From: Spisula solida
Taxonomy: Eukaryota; Mollusca; Bivalvia; Venerida; Mactridae
DNA length: 64,000 nt
NCBI GenBank assembly: GCA_947247005.1
Contig: OX365955.1
Location: forward strand, 44,185,822 to 44,249,821
Direction of reading: 5' to 3'
The notes below the pieces were generated by a model. It did not search any database. It was not told where the DNA came from and saw only the letters and a program-made list of their open reading frames with translations. The position numbers and the translations under genes were made by a program. Below are positions 48,536 to 62,357 of this stretch, piece by piece. Within the stretch, counting starts at the first letter, position 1. Every line of letters starts with the position of its first letter.

Positions 48536-49024
48536 TTATCCAATATAAACTGCATTTCCGAATGTAACAAAGCAAACTTATACCGGACAACGAAATTGCA
48601 GAAGGGTACATTCAAAATGAACTGTTTCGTAAAAAGGCACGCGACAAATGTCACTGGGGACATGAACGATTATATTAACACGAATCGTTTAGCATAGATA
48701 GCAGTCCGTAGTCAGAGCAATAAGAGATCAATGCATTTAGGGGCACCATCTGATCGTTCTATCGGAACTGTAGTACGAATCCATATCAAATGTATTGTAA
48801 AAATAAACTAGCAGCTCTCAAGTTTACAAACACAATATAAGGTCGCGCTTACATGTATATATTGGAGTAACAACTAGATCTACCAGTAGTAAACGTGTTT
48901 GAAATGTCATAAAGTATGTAATCAGAAGTAAAATATCGTTTTACTGGCTAGATCTACCTGTAAGTGCTGTCAAAATTATGCAACTAAACCAGTGCGTTTA
49001 AATGTGTTATATATACTAAATCGC

Positions 49025-49290
49025 ATTAGAATATAACCTACATTATGAGCCAATGAAAACGCCGCATTTTGGCGGTTAACTGAAAATTTAATCATTAAAA
49101 TTTTCTCTTCACAGACTTTACGTCATGCGTTGGCGCTACTTTCTATCGGCCAATCAGAATGCAGAATGTTATATTCTAAGTTAGTTAGAACATATTAAGT
49201 AAATTTTAATGACTAAAAAGGACTCGCTTCGCTTCGCTCGCTCCGCCCTTTTTAATCATTAAAATTTACTTAATATGTTCTAACTATAAC
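49025..49290. mobile_element. 266 bp double-hairpin element, copy 2
   Basis: Same length and sequence as 39124-39389. The flanks differ from those of copy 1, so it is not part of a larger duplication. Confidence 0.9.
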
Positions 49291-49782
49291 AAAAGAATTA
49301 AATAGTACAGCTTGATCATTATTGACGCGTCAGTCATTTTCAACTTCTATGAAATGTATGACGTCACTAATGACGCAATTAATACAACCATGACTTCTTA
49401 AGGAGGGATTCACAATGAAGTACGAATGTTCAAGTGTTTGTGTTTTAAATAAGACCAAAATCAGCTCTCTAGGACAAACATTGACAAAGTTATTAAATGT
49501 TGTTATTCGGGCTTATATTGATGGTCACCCTGTACAAGAATTGTTGTTTTATGAGTAGGGGTGACTAATGAGTCAATTTTTGACTATTGTAATACTATTG
49601 CTTTTGCTGGAAACTATTGCGATACTATTGCAATAGTTATTGCCAAGATTTGAAAAACCAGAGATTAACTGTGTAAGATATCAAAAAATAAAGTTCACGT
49701 CACTGATAACTTTAATCACCTATATTAAAGTTTTATCGTGTTCAATGGAAGAGTGTATTCATGCTTCTGGTTATATCTACAT

Positions 49783-50381
49783 TTGAGCCAGTCTCCAGGA
49801 AAACCTGCTATTTTGACAAAAATATTGACTTCAAGATTTTCCATACTATTACAGGATAATGTTAAATAAGCAAATTGCAAAAGAAATTATGTTAATATCT
49901 TGAGTTTTAAGGAAGTTACAGCTGTTTTTGTAGAGTCTATATTCGGAACGTCATTCAAACGTTATTGACGTAACTGAAAAAAGTATTTCATTATTACACC
50001 ATTTAAACAAATTTAACATAAACTGTTCAAAATAGTACCAAATTCTACAATTATGTTTCACTTTTCAAAATATATATCAAAATCGAAATTGTTTGCATTC
50101 AGAGAAAGGCTACTTCTGTTTTAAACAACTAAATCATCGTTTTTCTCAATCGGGGTACTTTTCTAAAATTGGTCACCATAGCAACGATGTATATGTTTTC
50201 GACATAATTCATAGGAGAATTTAAAGCTAAGGTTATTAGTTATATGGGTCAATTACTTAAAATAAAATCAAAAGATATGTAGTTTTCCTAATTTTAGAGC
50301 TTTATCAAAATCTTGTTTCATATAGTACTTACATAATGTCATTATAGCAGGTTTTCCCGGAGACTGGCTCATATATATAGT
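49783..50381. mobile_element. 600 bp TIR element nested in the hAT element
   Basis: The left end is TGAGCCAGTCTCCAGGAAAA and the right end, inverted, TGAGCCAGTCTCCGGGAAAA. Its right two-thirds recurs at 36325-36745, and a lone right end occurs near 61980-62010. Confidence 0.85.
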
Positions 50382-50408
50382 TTATCAAGATAATGAGTGT
50401 ATTACAGT

Positions 50409-50487
50409 AAACTCCCTCAAAACCGGACCCTGTCCGGACCGGTTCGAAAGTCCGGTTTTGTGAAAGGTCCGGTTTTAAGGGAGTTCT
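50409..50487. repeat. CCGGTTTT hairpin, pogo-like end
   Basis: AACTCCCTCAAAACCGGACC faces its inverse (ggtccggttttaagggagtt) across about 40 bp, preceded by 'cagta'. Resembles a miniature pogo/Tigger derivative. Confidence 0.55.
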
Positions 50488-50910
50488 GTATCATGTACAC
50501 TTTGATATGTTATCATAGGGAATATACTGTGTGTTTCATGATACATGTTTACGTTACATGTACAGTGCAACCTTTGAAGGGCATCACCATTAAGGGAGCT
50601 GCAAATATTTCAATTCTAACATCGATGAGTACTCAAATTGCTCATTTTTTCATTGGCCATCAAAACTATCCAATGACATAGACAGTGCAATCTTACAAAT
50701 CCCGAAATGCAAGTGTGAGCTAATTGGAGACATATTAATTAAATACGATTGAGTGCAGTGTTACTTCCTACTGTAATTGTAGTTATTCAATGGACACATA
50801 TACATATATACAAAGTGAGAGTGAGAATAATTAAGTAAAATATACTACAGTACTACTACATGTACATGTATATTATAAGTTAATCGATTGGAATATTGGT
50901 CCTTTGTGTC

Positions 50911-51040
50911 GAGCATAGCCTTTTTGCCAGTCAGCTTCATGCTGAAATATGGCAGGCATATATGTGTGCCCCCATCCGGATTTGAACCCGGCTCCCCAGA
51001 TTTGACAGCAAGCGCGCTAACCACTGAGCTACGGTAACAG
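50911..51040 (-). repeat. tRNA-derived SINE, family 2, copy 2
   Basis: Minus-strand head CCGTAGCTCAGTGGTTAGCG (A box) and GGGTTCAAATCC (B box), then 'ggatgggggcacac' and a hairpin tail shared with 28317-28447. The tRNA-like head is well kept, but the tail shows it is a SINE. Confidence 0.8.
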
Positions 51041-51424
51041 TTTTGATGCGTGGGATTATTTAAAATTAGTTTTTTAACGAGAATAGACGTTGTTTTAAAT
51101 TAATAATATAAAAAGGTAACTACCGTAACTATCGATAGTTGATCTAATTATCGGCGATAGTTATTGAATTGAGACTTTTACTATCGATCCATACTATTGG
51201 GACACTCGGGATCGCAATGCATCGATATTTCGATGCATCGGCCCACCCCTATTTATGAGTGCTTTTATCATACGTTATACGTCGATCCTGTTGTCTCAGG
51301 GAGTTACTCCCGATGACAATTAGGAGCTTCTCATAATGTAAAACTTGTGATGGTACGGACAGAAGTATACACGTTCACAATGAAAATAATGAATTAAACT
51401 GATTTCATCGGAACCTACATACTA

Positions 51425-51700
51425 AAGGCGATGCATGCCCTACGCAACTAACTCAGATAAAGTTGATACAAATCTACTTACTGGTAAAAAATATGTCTTT
51501 ATATCCGCCACGTCATAAGACCATTAAAACCCACAAATGATTAATTGAAATTCTACTATTATATCGTTATGTAATAGGAAACTCCACTAAAATATTTTAT
51601 GTTTCTTTTACTTCCTGTTTCGATTTCATACATTAAAGGGCGATAATCCAATCTGAAACGAACATTTTTCACAACGCTATTGTCTCCCTTATTTCATACA
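51425..51700. repeat. isolated copy of the Mab-21 unit flank
   Basis: 'aactcagataaagttga', 'tgtctttatatccg', 'acttcctgtttcgatttca' and 'gggcgataatccaatctg' match 41911-42090 and 59790-60120. A weaker copy lies at 53890-54090. Confidence 0.75.
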
Positions 51701-53195
51701 GAACTATTATATACAAATCATTTTCATAGGCATCTAAACTCATCATAAATATATCATGTATATAAACATAGGAAGATAGATTTTGTAAAGACCATATATT
51801 GTAATAATAAATCATTTATTATAATAATAAAAAAATCTATTTTCTGAAGGTAACATGTACATATATATAGTAGAACAATGCATATCTTATTTACCACAAG
51901 GCCTTCTATAGTTAAAAAGTACATGTAGTAGTGCAACAAAGTAAACAATGATTAACCATACAAAACGAGAAACATCGATATACATGCATATATAATAAAG
52001 ATTGAGATTTTGTATGTTGGCATAAGATAGTTGCTTCATATGGATTAATATTGAAATATAGATGTAAAATTGAAATTCATAACTTGTGTTTAAGTATATA
52101 TCTACGAAGGCCACGTGTTCTTTAAAATAATTAAGTTATTTAACAAGATATTGTTTTGAAATTTGAGCACAAACATCACGAATAGTATATTGTATGTAAT
52201 GAGGGTTCTTGGGTAAATGATGAAATCTTCAAAGAGATACGGTGACTGCATGATGACGAACGTAATAACATTCAGTTTAAATTTTGGACTGCTCCGTTGC
52301 GCACTACATACAATGCCTTACAATGATATCTTACGCATAGGTTTACTCGACAGTATTTAATTGCCATCTTCAAATTCGTGAGATGCCATTCTACATATGG
52401 TATGAATTTTAAAACCACAGTCAATATTTAACTAAGATTTTAGGAGATATAGAACTTAACGGATGTATATATAAATTGAAAATTTGCTTAAGCCAGGGTC
52501 TGAATGTGGGACAAATTTAACATGAGTTAACGCTCTTAAAGTTTTATTTAAATAAACGCATAACCATGTTTCGGGTGTGTTGTACAAATTGTGAGTCCGG
52601 TATTGCTTGGAAATACAAGTATAAGCCAATATTTTAGTTGAATATGCGATGTTTCGGGAGACTGGGACCAGGTTTTACATTTCTTGATAATAATGTTCTT
52701 GTAACTTATCCTTCCATGTGTGCTTCCATGTGCCCTTTTTGTGCCTTCCGTGCTCTTTGGGGGCATTGTGTTGTAATTGTGGTATTAGGTGCTTTTATGT
52801 TTTCTGTGCTCGGTTGGTTAAGTTTAGTGCTTTCTTTCCTGTCCGATTATCTTATATCTTTTTTTACATCGTATTGTACTACGTTTGGTTGACTGTGTGT
52901 GAGCTGGTCAACGTTTGATATGTTTTAAGTTGTATCTATATTCCTCCAGAGTTAGTATATATAATAATCCGAACTACATACTGTTTACAGTTTATTTAAG
53001 AAATTAAGGCGTCATAGAATGAAGTGATGTTACGTATGTGGATTATATTTAAGATCGGGATCATATGATCTATACACGTCATGCATGTAGAACTGTGACC
53101 ACAACCAAGAGGTAACATGATGCATACGAGAATAAACCATTCATAAGTGTCTATATTCAGGGCGTGGGCGTGTTTGTGTTTGTGTAGATGTGTTT
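51701..53195. other. noncoding, nothing recognised
   Basis: AT-rich spacer with no supported exon or element ends. Confidence 0.4.
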
Positions 53196-53476
<281 letters not shown>

Positions 53477-53889
53477 TACGAGCGCGTCTGCGTGAGTTAT
53501 GTTTAAGATGCCCACATTCGTTGACGTAAACCCGGTTCTGTCCCTTACTTGATATTTGTGATAATGTTCAACTATGAGATTAGTTCATGACAAGTCGTGA
53601 TGGTTGTAGTGTAGACGACATTAAAATATAATCACACACATGACTTGTACTTAATTGTCATGAACCCCAAAATAAAGCTATACAAATACAAAATGTATAT
53701 ATGTATAAATATAAAAACATCCAATTATTAGAACGGACATACTGTACATAATCATAGACAAATACAGAATCACTCAATTACTAGTAGAACAATTAATAAG
53801 ATTTACGCAGGCGATATCGTTAAATGAAGATATAAATAAGAGTTTACTTTGAACTAATTAAAACGTAGATACAAGATAAAGCTGTTAAA

Positions 53890-54090
53890 ATAAATCTCTA
53901 CTTACTTCTAAGACATGTATATATTTATACATGCCCCATCATAAGACCGTACAAATCAGCAATGGAATTGTTTATATGCCAGCCTTGAACAGAAATAAAT
54001 TATTGGAAATTCCTCCCAACTTTCGGTGTTAAATAGTTTTTAACTTCCTGTTTCGTTTTCGCATTAACCGTAAGGGCGATAATCCTATCC
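53890..54090. repeat. diverged copy of the Mab-21 unit flank
   Basis: 'ctacttacttctaagacatg', 'ataagaccgtacaaatcagc', 'ttaacttcctgtttcg' and 'aagggcgataatcc' follow the order seen at 51425-51700. Confidence 0.6.
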
Positions 54091-57039
54091 AAGTTTAAAA
54101 ACAAATAATGACAGAGTACAAGTTCTTCAAAATGTGTGTTTTTCACATTCTTAGATGTTTTTCATCAAACAATAACTGTTTTTGAATAATAAAGTATTTT
54201 GTTTAGATTTAAGAATCTTTTTAATTATATAGTACTTATACATTCATAGTAAATTTGTTGGTTGTGATTGTGCTATTTAAAATAATAATTATAATCAATA
54301 CTTTAATTATAGAGGGAACATTTTTGACATAATTGTCAATCTGCCGTAAGGCCCTCAACAGTAAAACATTGAAACAACAGAAACATGACATCAATAAATC
54401 TAATGACTATGAGAAGTATCAAGCGTATGGATGTGTAATGAAATTATAAATATGTCATATAAATTGTTTAAGGTGTTAGACTTGACATCTGTCATGAATC
54501 TAAATTAAACTTTATATTTATCTGTGTTTTACTTTATTTCTGTCTCTATAATATGCCCGGACACTTGTTCACGAACTTTATACGAAGAATAGGTACACAT
54601 CGGCATTAACAATCTGAAAAACGCAGAAGGACAACGGGCATAAAATTTGGTTTTGTTTATGCCATCATTGTTTGATTGTGGCTGTAAAGCGTCTTATTAG
54701 ATTGTCATGGAATGAAATGGATTATAATGTCATATATCTTCGCTACAAATGCTGGCAATTTCAGCAAAATGTAATGCATATTGGCCGAGTTATGGGTAAA
54801 TACATACATGCATACATACAAGCTACGTAAGTGTAAGTGTTGCGTTTTCAAAGCCGCTCATTGTACGAGACTCACAGGGAGGACTGCGTAAACCCAACTG
54901 TGTTGCCTCTTTAAGGAAAGTATTTATTATTATTATTATATTCCATCCGCGACCAAGCTTTTTTGGGCCTACGTGAAGACATAATTGACTTGCAGCAGAG
55001 ATAAACTCGATACATCCGGATGCTACACACCCGACCAAAAGTGAAATTAGGCAAAATGTCAACATTGCGGTCAAAGGTCACCGGAAATGACTATGTGAAA
55101 ACGATCCTTGCGTGAATAACTTTTTTTTAGCTAAGTAAGCTTTATTTTGGGCCTATTTATGACATTGGTCCCGACCCCTTTGTCTAACTCAATCTGACTA
55201 AAGTACTTGATCTTCCTTACCGGTAGCCTCATGCGTAGCGGGTTTTAGGATATGATTTTAATCAGATTGTGTCTAACCATATATTTCTTCTATAAAAAAT
55301 ATTTTGGCGCAAAATGTAGACGTAATTCCACAGGGACTGGTACCCCCAATGGGCGGTAGCACCGGTAATTTTAGTTTTGGAAAACCTACGTTCAAAGATC
55401 TCTTTAAAGGGTGACAGCAGGCCAATAAAGCTGTGCAGGACTTAGGCATGTGGTATCCTTTAGTCTTGGATGCATGTGTGTCCATGACGATGAAATTCCC
55501 GAACTTCGGAATTTAGGTCGTACATTGTGGTAGCGGAAAGGATAAACTAGTATTTCATTTTCGTGCATGTAGTGTTAATGTAAATCATGTAAATATATTT
55601 CCTATTCATTCAGTTTAAGAGAAAGTACTACAGATAAAATAGTGGTGTTTGTATATTTTTCTATGTAAATTTGAAACATAATATGAACTAAGGCACAGCC
55701 TATTTTAGCGAATTATATCTTAACTATTAAAGAACAGCTTAGCTATATCATTTACACTAGTAAATTGTATATGATGTTAAATGTATCATGCGTTTTTGAT
55801 AATATTATATGTACATGTGTATACACACCATGTTCTAAATTAAAAGAGGGAAACTTACAAAATCTTGTTGATTTTCTCGGTATGGTACACACGATAAATC
55901 ATGGTTGGTTATGAGATCTACTTTCTAATCTAGTCATAAAACAACACTAGCATCGCAACTAGTTGTACATATAAAGATGTAGCTATATAGTGAACCATGT
56001 ATAAATAACATTAGCCTAATTGTATGTTCATTTTTGACTAGATGTCCAGCTTGTCATGTCATGCATGTGAGTTTGCTTTATTGGAAAGAGATGTCTATAC
56101 AGTAATTAAGAAACATAGAATACAATTCGACATTTATTGCGTAAAACATAAATATAGTCCGTTTAATGAGGTATGTCACTTGTATACAAACATTGCAATA
56201 TCATAACATTGTATTTTTATTGTTTCAAACATTTCAGTTGGAGAAAAGGGCAGTGAAAATCAATACAATATTCACTAAGCTACATACTAATACACATAAT
56301 GTCTATTAAAACAATGCATTAATAAGAGAAATTGTAATGTTTATATACACAATGTTATGTAAACAAGTGACCGACCCGATTAATCTATTTATACATACAT
56401 GTATTCTTATAGCAAACAATATTATAAACATACATCGGACAATTATACTGTACTGCAAGGTTTCTGACAAATAACATTACATGCAGTACTAACTGAGGTA
56501 GCAATTGACATGTATTTAATATCCTCTGATACATTGGGGCCATGGTTCATTTGTATGTGAAGACATACATTGTGTCACGCTTTAGAGTCAAATATGTTAT
56601 ATTTTGAACGGCTCTGTGGATGTTAAAATAACACAAAAGTTCACTCAAGTGAGGAGATAAGCAGAACCTATGTGAGACCTCTAGTGGCCCAAGTTCAACG
56701 TCAAATATATCCTGACTGTATTTTGAGTCCGCTCAATATCACATGAACGACTGGAAAGATGTTGGAATAACTTTACAAACTTGTTTAACATAGTGAGATG
56801 ATGTTTGACCTTGATAATTTCAAGGTCAATGTCGCAGTTCAAGGTCAAATATATTCTTACTGGTATTACATGAATAGTAAATACCTATACATTACACATG
56901 TACAGGTCTTTGACGTAAAATTCGTTGTTAAATGATGTTAAAATATGTAATATTTAATGAGTGTCGTATTTTACGGTGCAAGTTTTTGGGCCACATAAGG
57001 ACTTGATATATGTTCCGAAATGCATTTCCATCTGACATT
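54091..57039. other. AT-rich spacer, nothing recognised
   Basis: No exon or RNA gene supported. 56570-56880 has 'caaggtcaa' phrases like those in common bivalve repeats. Confidence 0.4.
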
Positions 57040-58003
57040 TAGTTGTAGCACTGTATACCTCGAACATAATTGTAGCCGTGAAATTACGAAAAGTATGATG
57101 GAATATGTAAACCTGTAAACGAATGAATGCCTCAATAACTGCAAAGTTCTGACACCATGTTTGTAATCATATACTACTTAAACTTTGCTAACGGTCAATA
57201 AATTCATATTCATGTCCGTCTGACATTAACTAAACAAAACCGATTAACAAAACGTTTTGTAATTATTTACATATCATCTTATCTGTTGCTAAATTTCGAT
57301 CAATTCATTTCTTGTTTTTGACACGCATTGTCAAAATGACGTCGTTTTCTAGGTAACTGATAAGCCCTATTGGCAGGGCCCAAAGTAGCAAGAACAACAT
57401 AACCATTTTTGTCTTTTTTATTCGTATATCGGGTAAGATGTAAAATGTCAAGAAAAGGACCGCATGCTGTTATTACAGGGGCTTGAATGCAGCGCAAATA
57501 TTTTAATGGGATTGGGCTAATCAGCACTTATACATTAAATTTTTAATTAATATTTATTTGTTTACACTATTGCAGATGTAGCATTATGTTTCTGAGAATT
57601 ATACCAGTCAATCTTATTTAATTTGCAAAATATTTAAATGGACAATTTGTTGACCCTTATCAAATTTTGAGTAGTATGGTAATTACAATGACCAGTGACT
57701 TCTGTTTGATACAGGTATGTTGATTGGTCTCAATTGTATTACTGCACTATCACCATGGTCTCAACAAGATTACTACACTATCACCATGGTTACAAGATTC
57801 GTTGTAGAACGTTAGTTTTCTGATTGTGATATCAACACCATCTATGAGGAGTATATGTACATTCACTTTATACATGCGTTTAATTATATTGTCTACATAA
57901 CATGTGTACATCGAACCGACCCCCATTTAAAAATGATTTCCCATAACGTAGCACTTGACTACAATGTACAAATACCAACCTACAACCAGTACCGGTATTT
58001 GGA

Positions 58004-59422
58004 TTACTGTAATCGTGCCTTGTGGAAATTGGCAGCATTGTTGTCAGGACGTATTTCTAGAGATTTTTCATAACACCACCTTGCATCTCCAAGTAGGTTT
58101 TCTTGTTCCATACATTGTCCAAATAGATTCAGCGCAGTCTCTCTATGCCCAAGATATGATGCTTGATTGTAGTTTTCAATAACTTACTAAGTGCTTGTTG
58201 TTGTTCTTGGTGACGTCTTTGATGTTGGTATACTTTGTACTGTAAGAAGTACATGTATGGAAGGGAATCAATCACTGCTGTATCCATCCAGCCAGAGTTC
58301 AAGATTGGCCTTTTTTGTACTTCTTCCGCAGTAGACCGGAACAGTTCATGCCTTAGTTCTTGTGGTATAATTGATGCTTCACATCGGAGGAATACAACAC
58401 AGAAAGCAATCGTTTTATTCCGCAATTCATTATTTCTACAAACTTGGTGTAACCATTCACGAGGAATTGGTTCGTCTGCAAATGGATGACACCCACATAC
58501 AGGTACAACTATTGCATCAGTATACGCATGTTCTAATTCTCTCAGCGTTAACTCGGCATTATTGATATCACCAGCACAATAGAACGCGGATGCAAGCTTC
58601 GACCTACTGGAAGAGACGTCTGACTCGAAACCTGCTGTAAACCACCATAATGCTGCTGGTGATACAGTGTTACTGGCGTATACACTATATGATGCGAGCA
58701 ATGAACCAACAACTGTACATAAAACAGGAGCAACCTGTATACATGCTTCTGCCTCTAAATTATTGAACGTGTGATACTGACTTTATAGTCGCTGTATACC
58801 ATCGACAATTTTTACAGCTGTTTCAGGAAGGCCCAAGTTCAACTCTCCAAGTGACCCAAGAAGGAATAATCGGCCTGTTTGCCTTCCAATGTTCCACAGC
58901 TCTTGTCCAACAATTGCCAGTTCAATATTGTGTATGTCTCTTTGAAGAGGCAACATATCGGTTAATTTCATTTAATTTCAATTCTCTTCCCCAGATCATC
59001 AATTTCTATCGCAAAAAACATACCCCCGGTATAAATGTTTAAATTGATCAGTCTGTCTAACACATTCAGCAACTGGAATTGTTGTTCAGGATTTAATCTT
59101 TGTGCCATGAGATTATTCGCAGGTATGATGAAATGTGGACAGTGTAAACGAAGGACACGGTCATGTAACGTACGAATACATGTAATTACACATGGAAATA
59201 AATTATCATCGCGCCAAATGTACGCAGGGTTATTTTCTATGCAGTGGAATAAAGTACACTTGCACATAAAACTTGTAATACCAGTTTGTCCGTTAATAGC
59301 ACAAAATGTTTTACTGATTATTTTCAACATGACATAACACCTTAGCTGTGATATATCCAAATCAAACATGAACCTTTCGGCCATTGATGTAGAAATCCTC
59401 CATTCCACGTTACGGAGATTAT
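58004..59422 (-). pseudogene. Mab-21/cGLR copy B, 5'-truncated and broken
   Basis: Aligns with copy A from EWRISTSMAERF to the C-terminal ARLQ stop (58004-58006). Homology stops abruptly at about 59422, so the whole nucleotidyltransferase core (the GS and DED motifs) is missing. Further lesions: a 5 bp duplication (ttaat/tttaa) near 58972 shifts the frame, a TAA replaces a Gln codon at about 58783, and a one-base loss near 58160 shifts the end. Its 3' flank (from about 57040) resembles that of copies A and C. Substitutions are much more numerous than between A and C, so it is an older duplicate. Confidence 0.9.
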
Positions 59423-62357
59423 GACTGCTAGTAAAATGTTTGGATTAATCGTCCGATAAAATACCGGGCCACTATTGTACGTCGCTAATGTGGCTCCGGT
59501 GTGCCTAACCGACATCCGTACATCAGGATCCATTGGCATAGGATAAGCATGTGTTAACAATCATTCTCTAGTTCGTTTGTTTGACCGTGGAATCCTGAGG
59601 CGACTGTCTATTCGTTTTTGTTAACTTTTAAACAACTCAAAGATAATTAAAGTCGTATCTTGATGCGTTTGTTTGTGGTTAAGTAACATGCGATGGTCAT
59701 TCAAAAAACTAGATACAAAGGAAATAACGAATTAAACAAACTGATCTGATTTTGGACTGAACCACTTAAAGGCAACCCAATCTATACGCAAATAACTCAG
59801 ATAAAGTTGAAAACAAATCCACTTACTTGTAAAATATATGTCATAATATCCGTCCCGTCATGAAGATAATATTACGTCGGACAGGGAAGGCAGCACTCAG
59901 CACAGAAAACATGGAAAATACAAGGCACAATGCCCAACACACCGAACGAGGAAATGATCCACCCAAGTCCGATCATTCAATCCAGCAAAAGGTTTGTTTA
60001 TAATACAATGTTATCTTGTCGCTAGGACAGAATGACTAATTGGAATCTCCGCTAAAATTATTACGTTCCTTTAACTTCCTGTTTTGATTTCACACCTTTA
60101 AGGGCGATAATCTAATCTGATACGAACATTTAGCACATCATGGTTGTCTGTCTACTTTCTAACAGTTTGTTTTAAATCTTAGAATTTGTTTCTTTCAGTT
60201 GCTAATTATAGGTAACTGTATCATTAATAAAGAGTAAACAATCAATTTTTTAAGAAATTTGTAACATCTAAAATAACATAAAATTTATAAATATTTTATT
60301 TTACTTTTTATCAATGATACATTTACCTGTGTTGCTAACTCCGCATGGTTTCAAACGAATGAAGTGCTCGATATTGCCAAATATTGTAAATTATAAGATT
60401 AAGTGCTTTGTATTAATTTTTGCTTCAAAGTGGTTTTCATTCGTATAGATCGAAAACGAGTATTGATCCTTTGCTACATTTCAGCGATATACTTTATATA
60501 GTGGATACCCAAAGGTAACGACTCAGAGGTTAGATTATATCGAATTCTAAAAACGTAATACAACATAACAACATGTAATGGTTATTGTATCAATTTACGG
60601 TATTCGGCTCAAGTGTGCCGCAAATTTACGATTTCGTCTCTCGATCTGAACTGAACAAGTCCTATTGCCCTTTATTGAAAGATGAACAACTTTAATTTAT
60701 ATGTTTCACATGTGTAAATCAGTACAGAAAAGAAATCCCGGTATGTAAGAGTCATATTGAAAACCGATACTCACGCACCGCAATTCATAAATATGGATAT
60801 CGATTGCCCATGTAGTTAAAATTCTATCTTGGAAATTATATTTCATAATATAGAAAAATAAACATTTTATTTAAAGTTTAAGTTTGTACTAAGAAAGTTT
60901 GCCCATCGGTTTAAAAGCATAAAATAATTTTGACCATTTCATTAATGGAATCATTTCGTACGGCTTGGGTCCAAATGCGTGTTTTTCACGAGCGTGTGAA
61001 TGATCGATTTTCATTGCTCATTGTAAAATTTCCTGTAAGATTTTAGTTCATGAAAAATAATTGTTTTATTCAAATGGAAGGTGTGCATACTGAGAAGTGT
61101 CGTCTAGTGATTGTACTATCTAAGCATGGTACTGAGAATAATTGAGCGCACTGCTCGAGGATATATCTTGTTTGTATATGTTTATTCATCGGCACACTCG
61201 TCTTTACATAACCTCCCTGATCATTGAGTCGCAAGTCGATTTCGTGAAATGTACTTGACTATTTGACAATTTGAAAAGCTTACTTTGTCGCTTACATCAG
61301 TTTAAGAATTACCAAACCACTGCACAACCGTAAGAAACACACAGAAAACAAACTTACCTATAATATTTGCAGTATTAAATATGTATCAGTTAACGTGAGT
61401 AAACATCAGTTTAATAATCACCAAACCACTGTACGGTAAGTAACATAGGCAAAACAGAATGTATTTTAATCAGTTTTAATTTTGTTTTCTGCAATCATTC
61501 TCAAGTACAAGATTGTTTATTTTCTGTCCACAGAGACAACAACCTTGTAGTCCATCACAGGAGCCGCTGTATGTTCGAGTGAACAAGAAAATGCCAAGCG
61601 AGCCCAAGTCAGGTGGTGTTAGGACAGGAACAGGGACAGGAAGGGGCCGACTCCTGGGTATAGTGTTTGTGATAAACTGATGATAATCATCTAATGCTTG
61701 AATGTCACATATAAACAAATATTACATGATATATGATGTGTGGCTATCGGACGCTTCATGAATTGACTAGTATCTCTTTTATTCCACACAACCTTCTCTA
61801 TTCTGTTAAAAGATGAGTAAGAATACATACACATCTCATGTGCAGCTTTTGGAGACAAATAATATAATCTAAGACATAGTTTAAATTATCCAAGAACTTA
61901 AATCAAAGAGCATGACCCTTTTGTCATTTAATAGGGATGTCTTAACCGTATTACATAAATACTAATACAATGTCAGTAAGCCCGGTTTTCCTAGAGAATG
62001 GCTCACATACATATGTGAATAAGAACACAAATGAATGCCTCAATAAATTTCTGTATGTAATCATAACAATTATAATCATATATCGAGGCACCAGTGACTT
62101 GTTGATTTTTTATATATCACAACACTATCAACATGCTTACAAGTTTCGTTGTAGCACGTTAGTCTTCCGATTGTAAAATCAACATCAACGATGATGAACA
62201 TAATAGGATATGTCTACATATTTACATCATACATACATTTTGTCGTATTGCCATGTTTACATCGACACGGCCATCGTTCAAGTGTGATTTCCTATCAAGT
62301 AACAATTGACTACACGTACACACTATATGTACAAATACGCACCTACAATTTGTTGTA
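59423..62357. repeat. spacer between copies B and C; repeated-unit flank
   Basis: About 59770-60150 and 60340-60612 match 41897-42130 and 42160-42876; 62000-62357 matches 43560-43899. About 59866-59995 is an extra piece resembling 46885-46930. No exon seen in 60620-61960. Confidence 0.7.

Larger units (their letters stand above)
49557..51251. mobile_element. 1.7 kb nonautonomous hAT element with 8 bp target duplication
   Basis: Starts TAGGGGTGACT and ends GGCCCACCCCTA; TTTATGAG lies on both sides (49549-49556 and 51252-51259). Just inside the right end is 'atgcatcgatatttcgatgcat'. It contains a smaller TIR element, a CCGGTTTT hairpin and a SINE, with no transposase, so it has acted as a landing site for others. 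Confidence 0.88.

Noticed and set aside
50950..51040. tRNA gene on the minus strand
   Set aside because: Good A and B boxes but imperfect acceptor stem, and the same tail as another repeat copy; it is a SINE.
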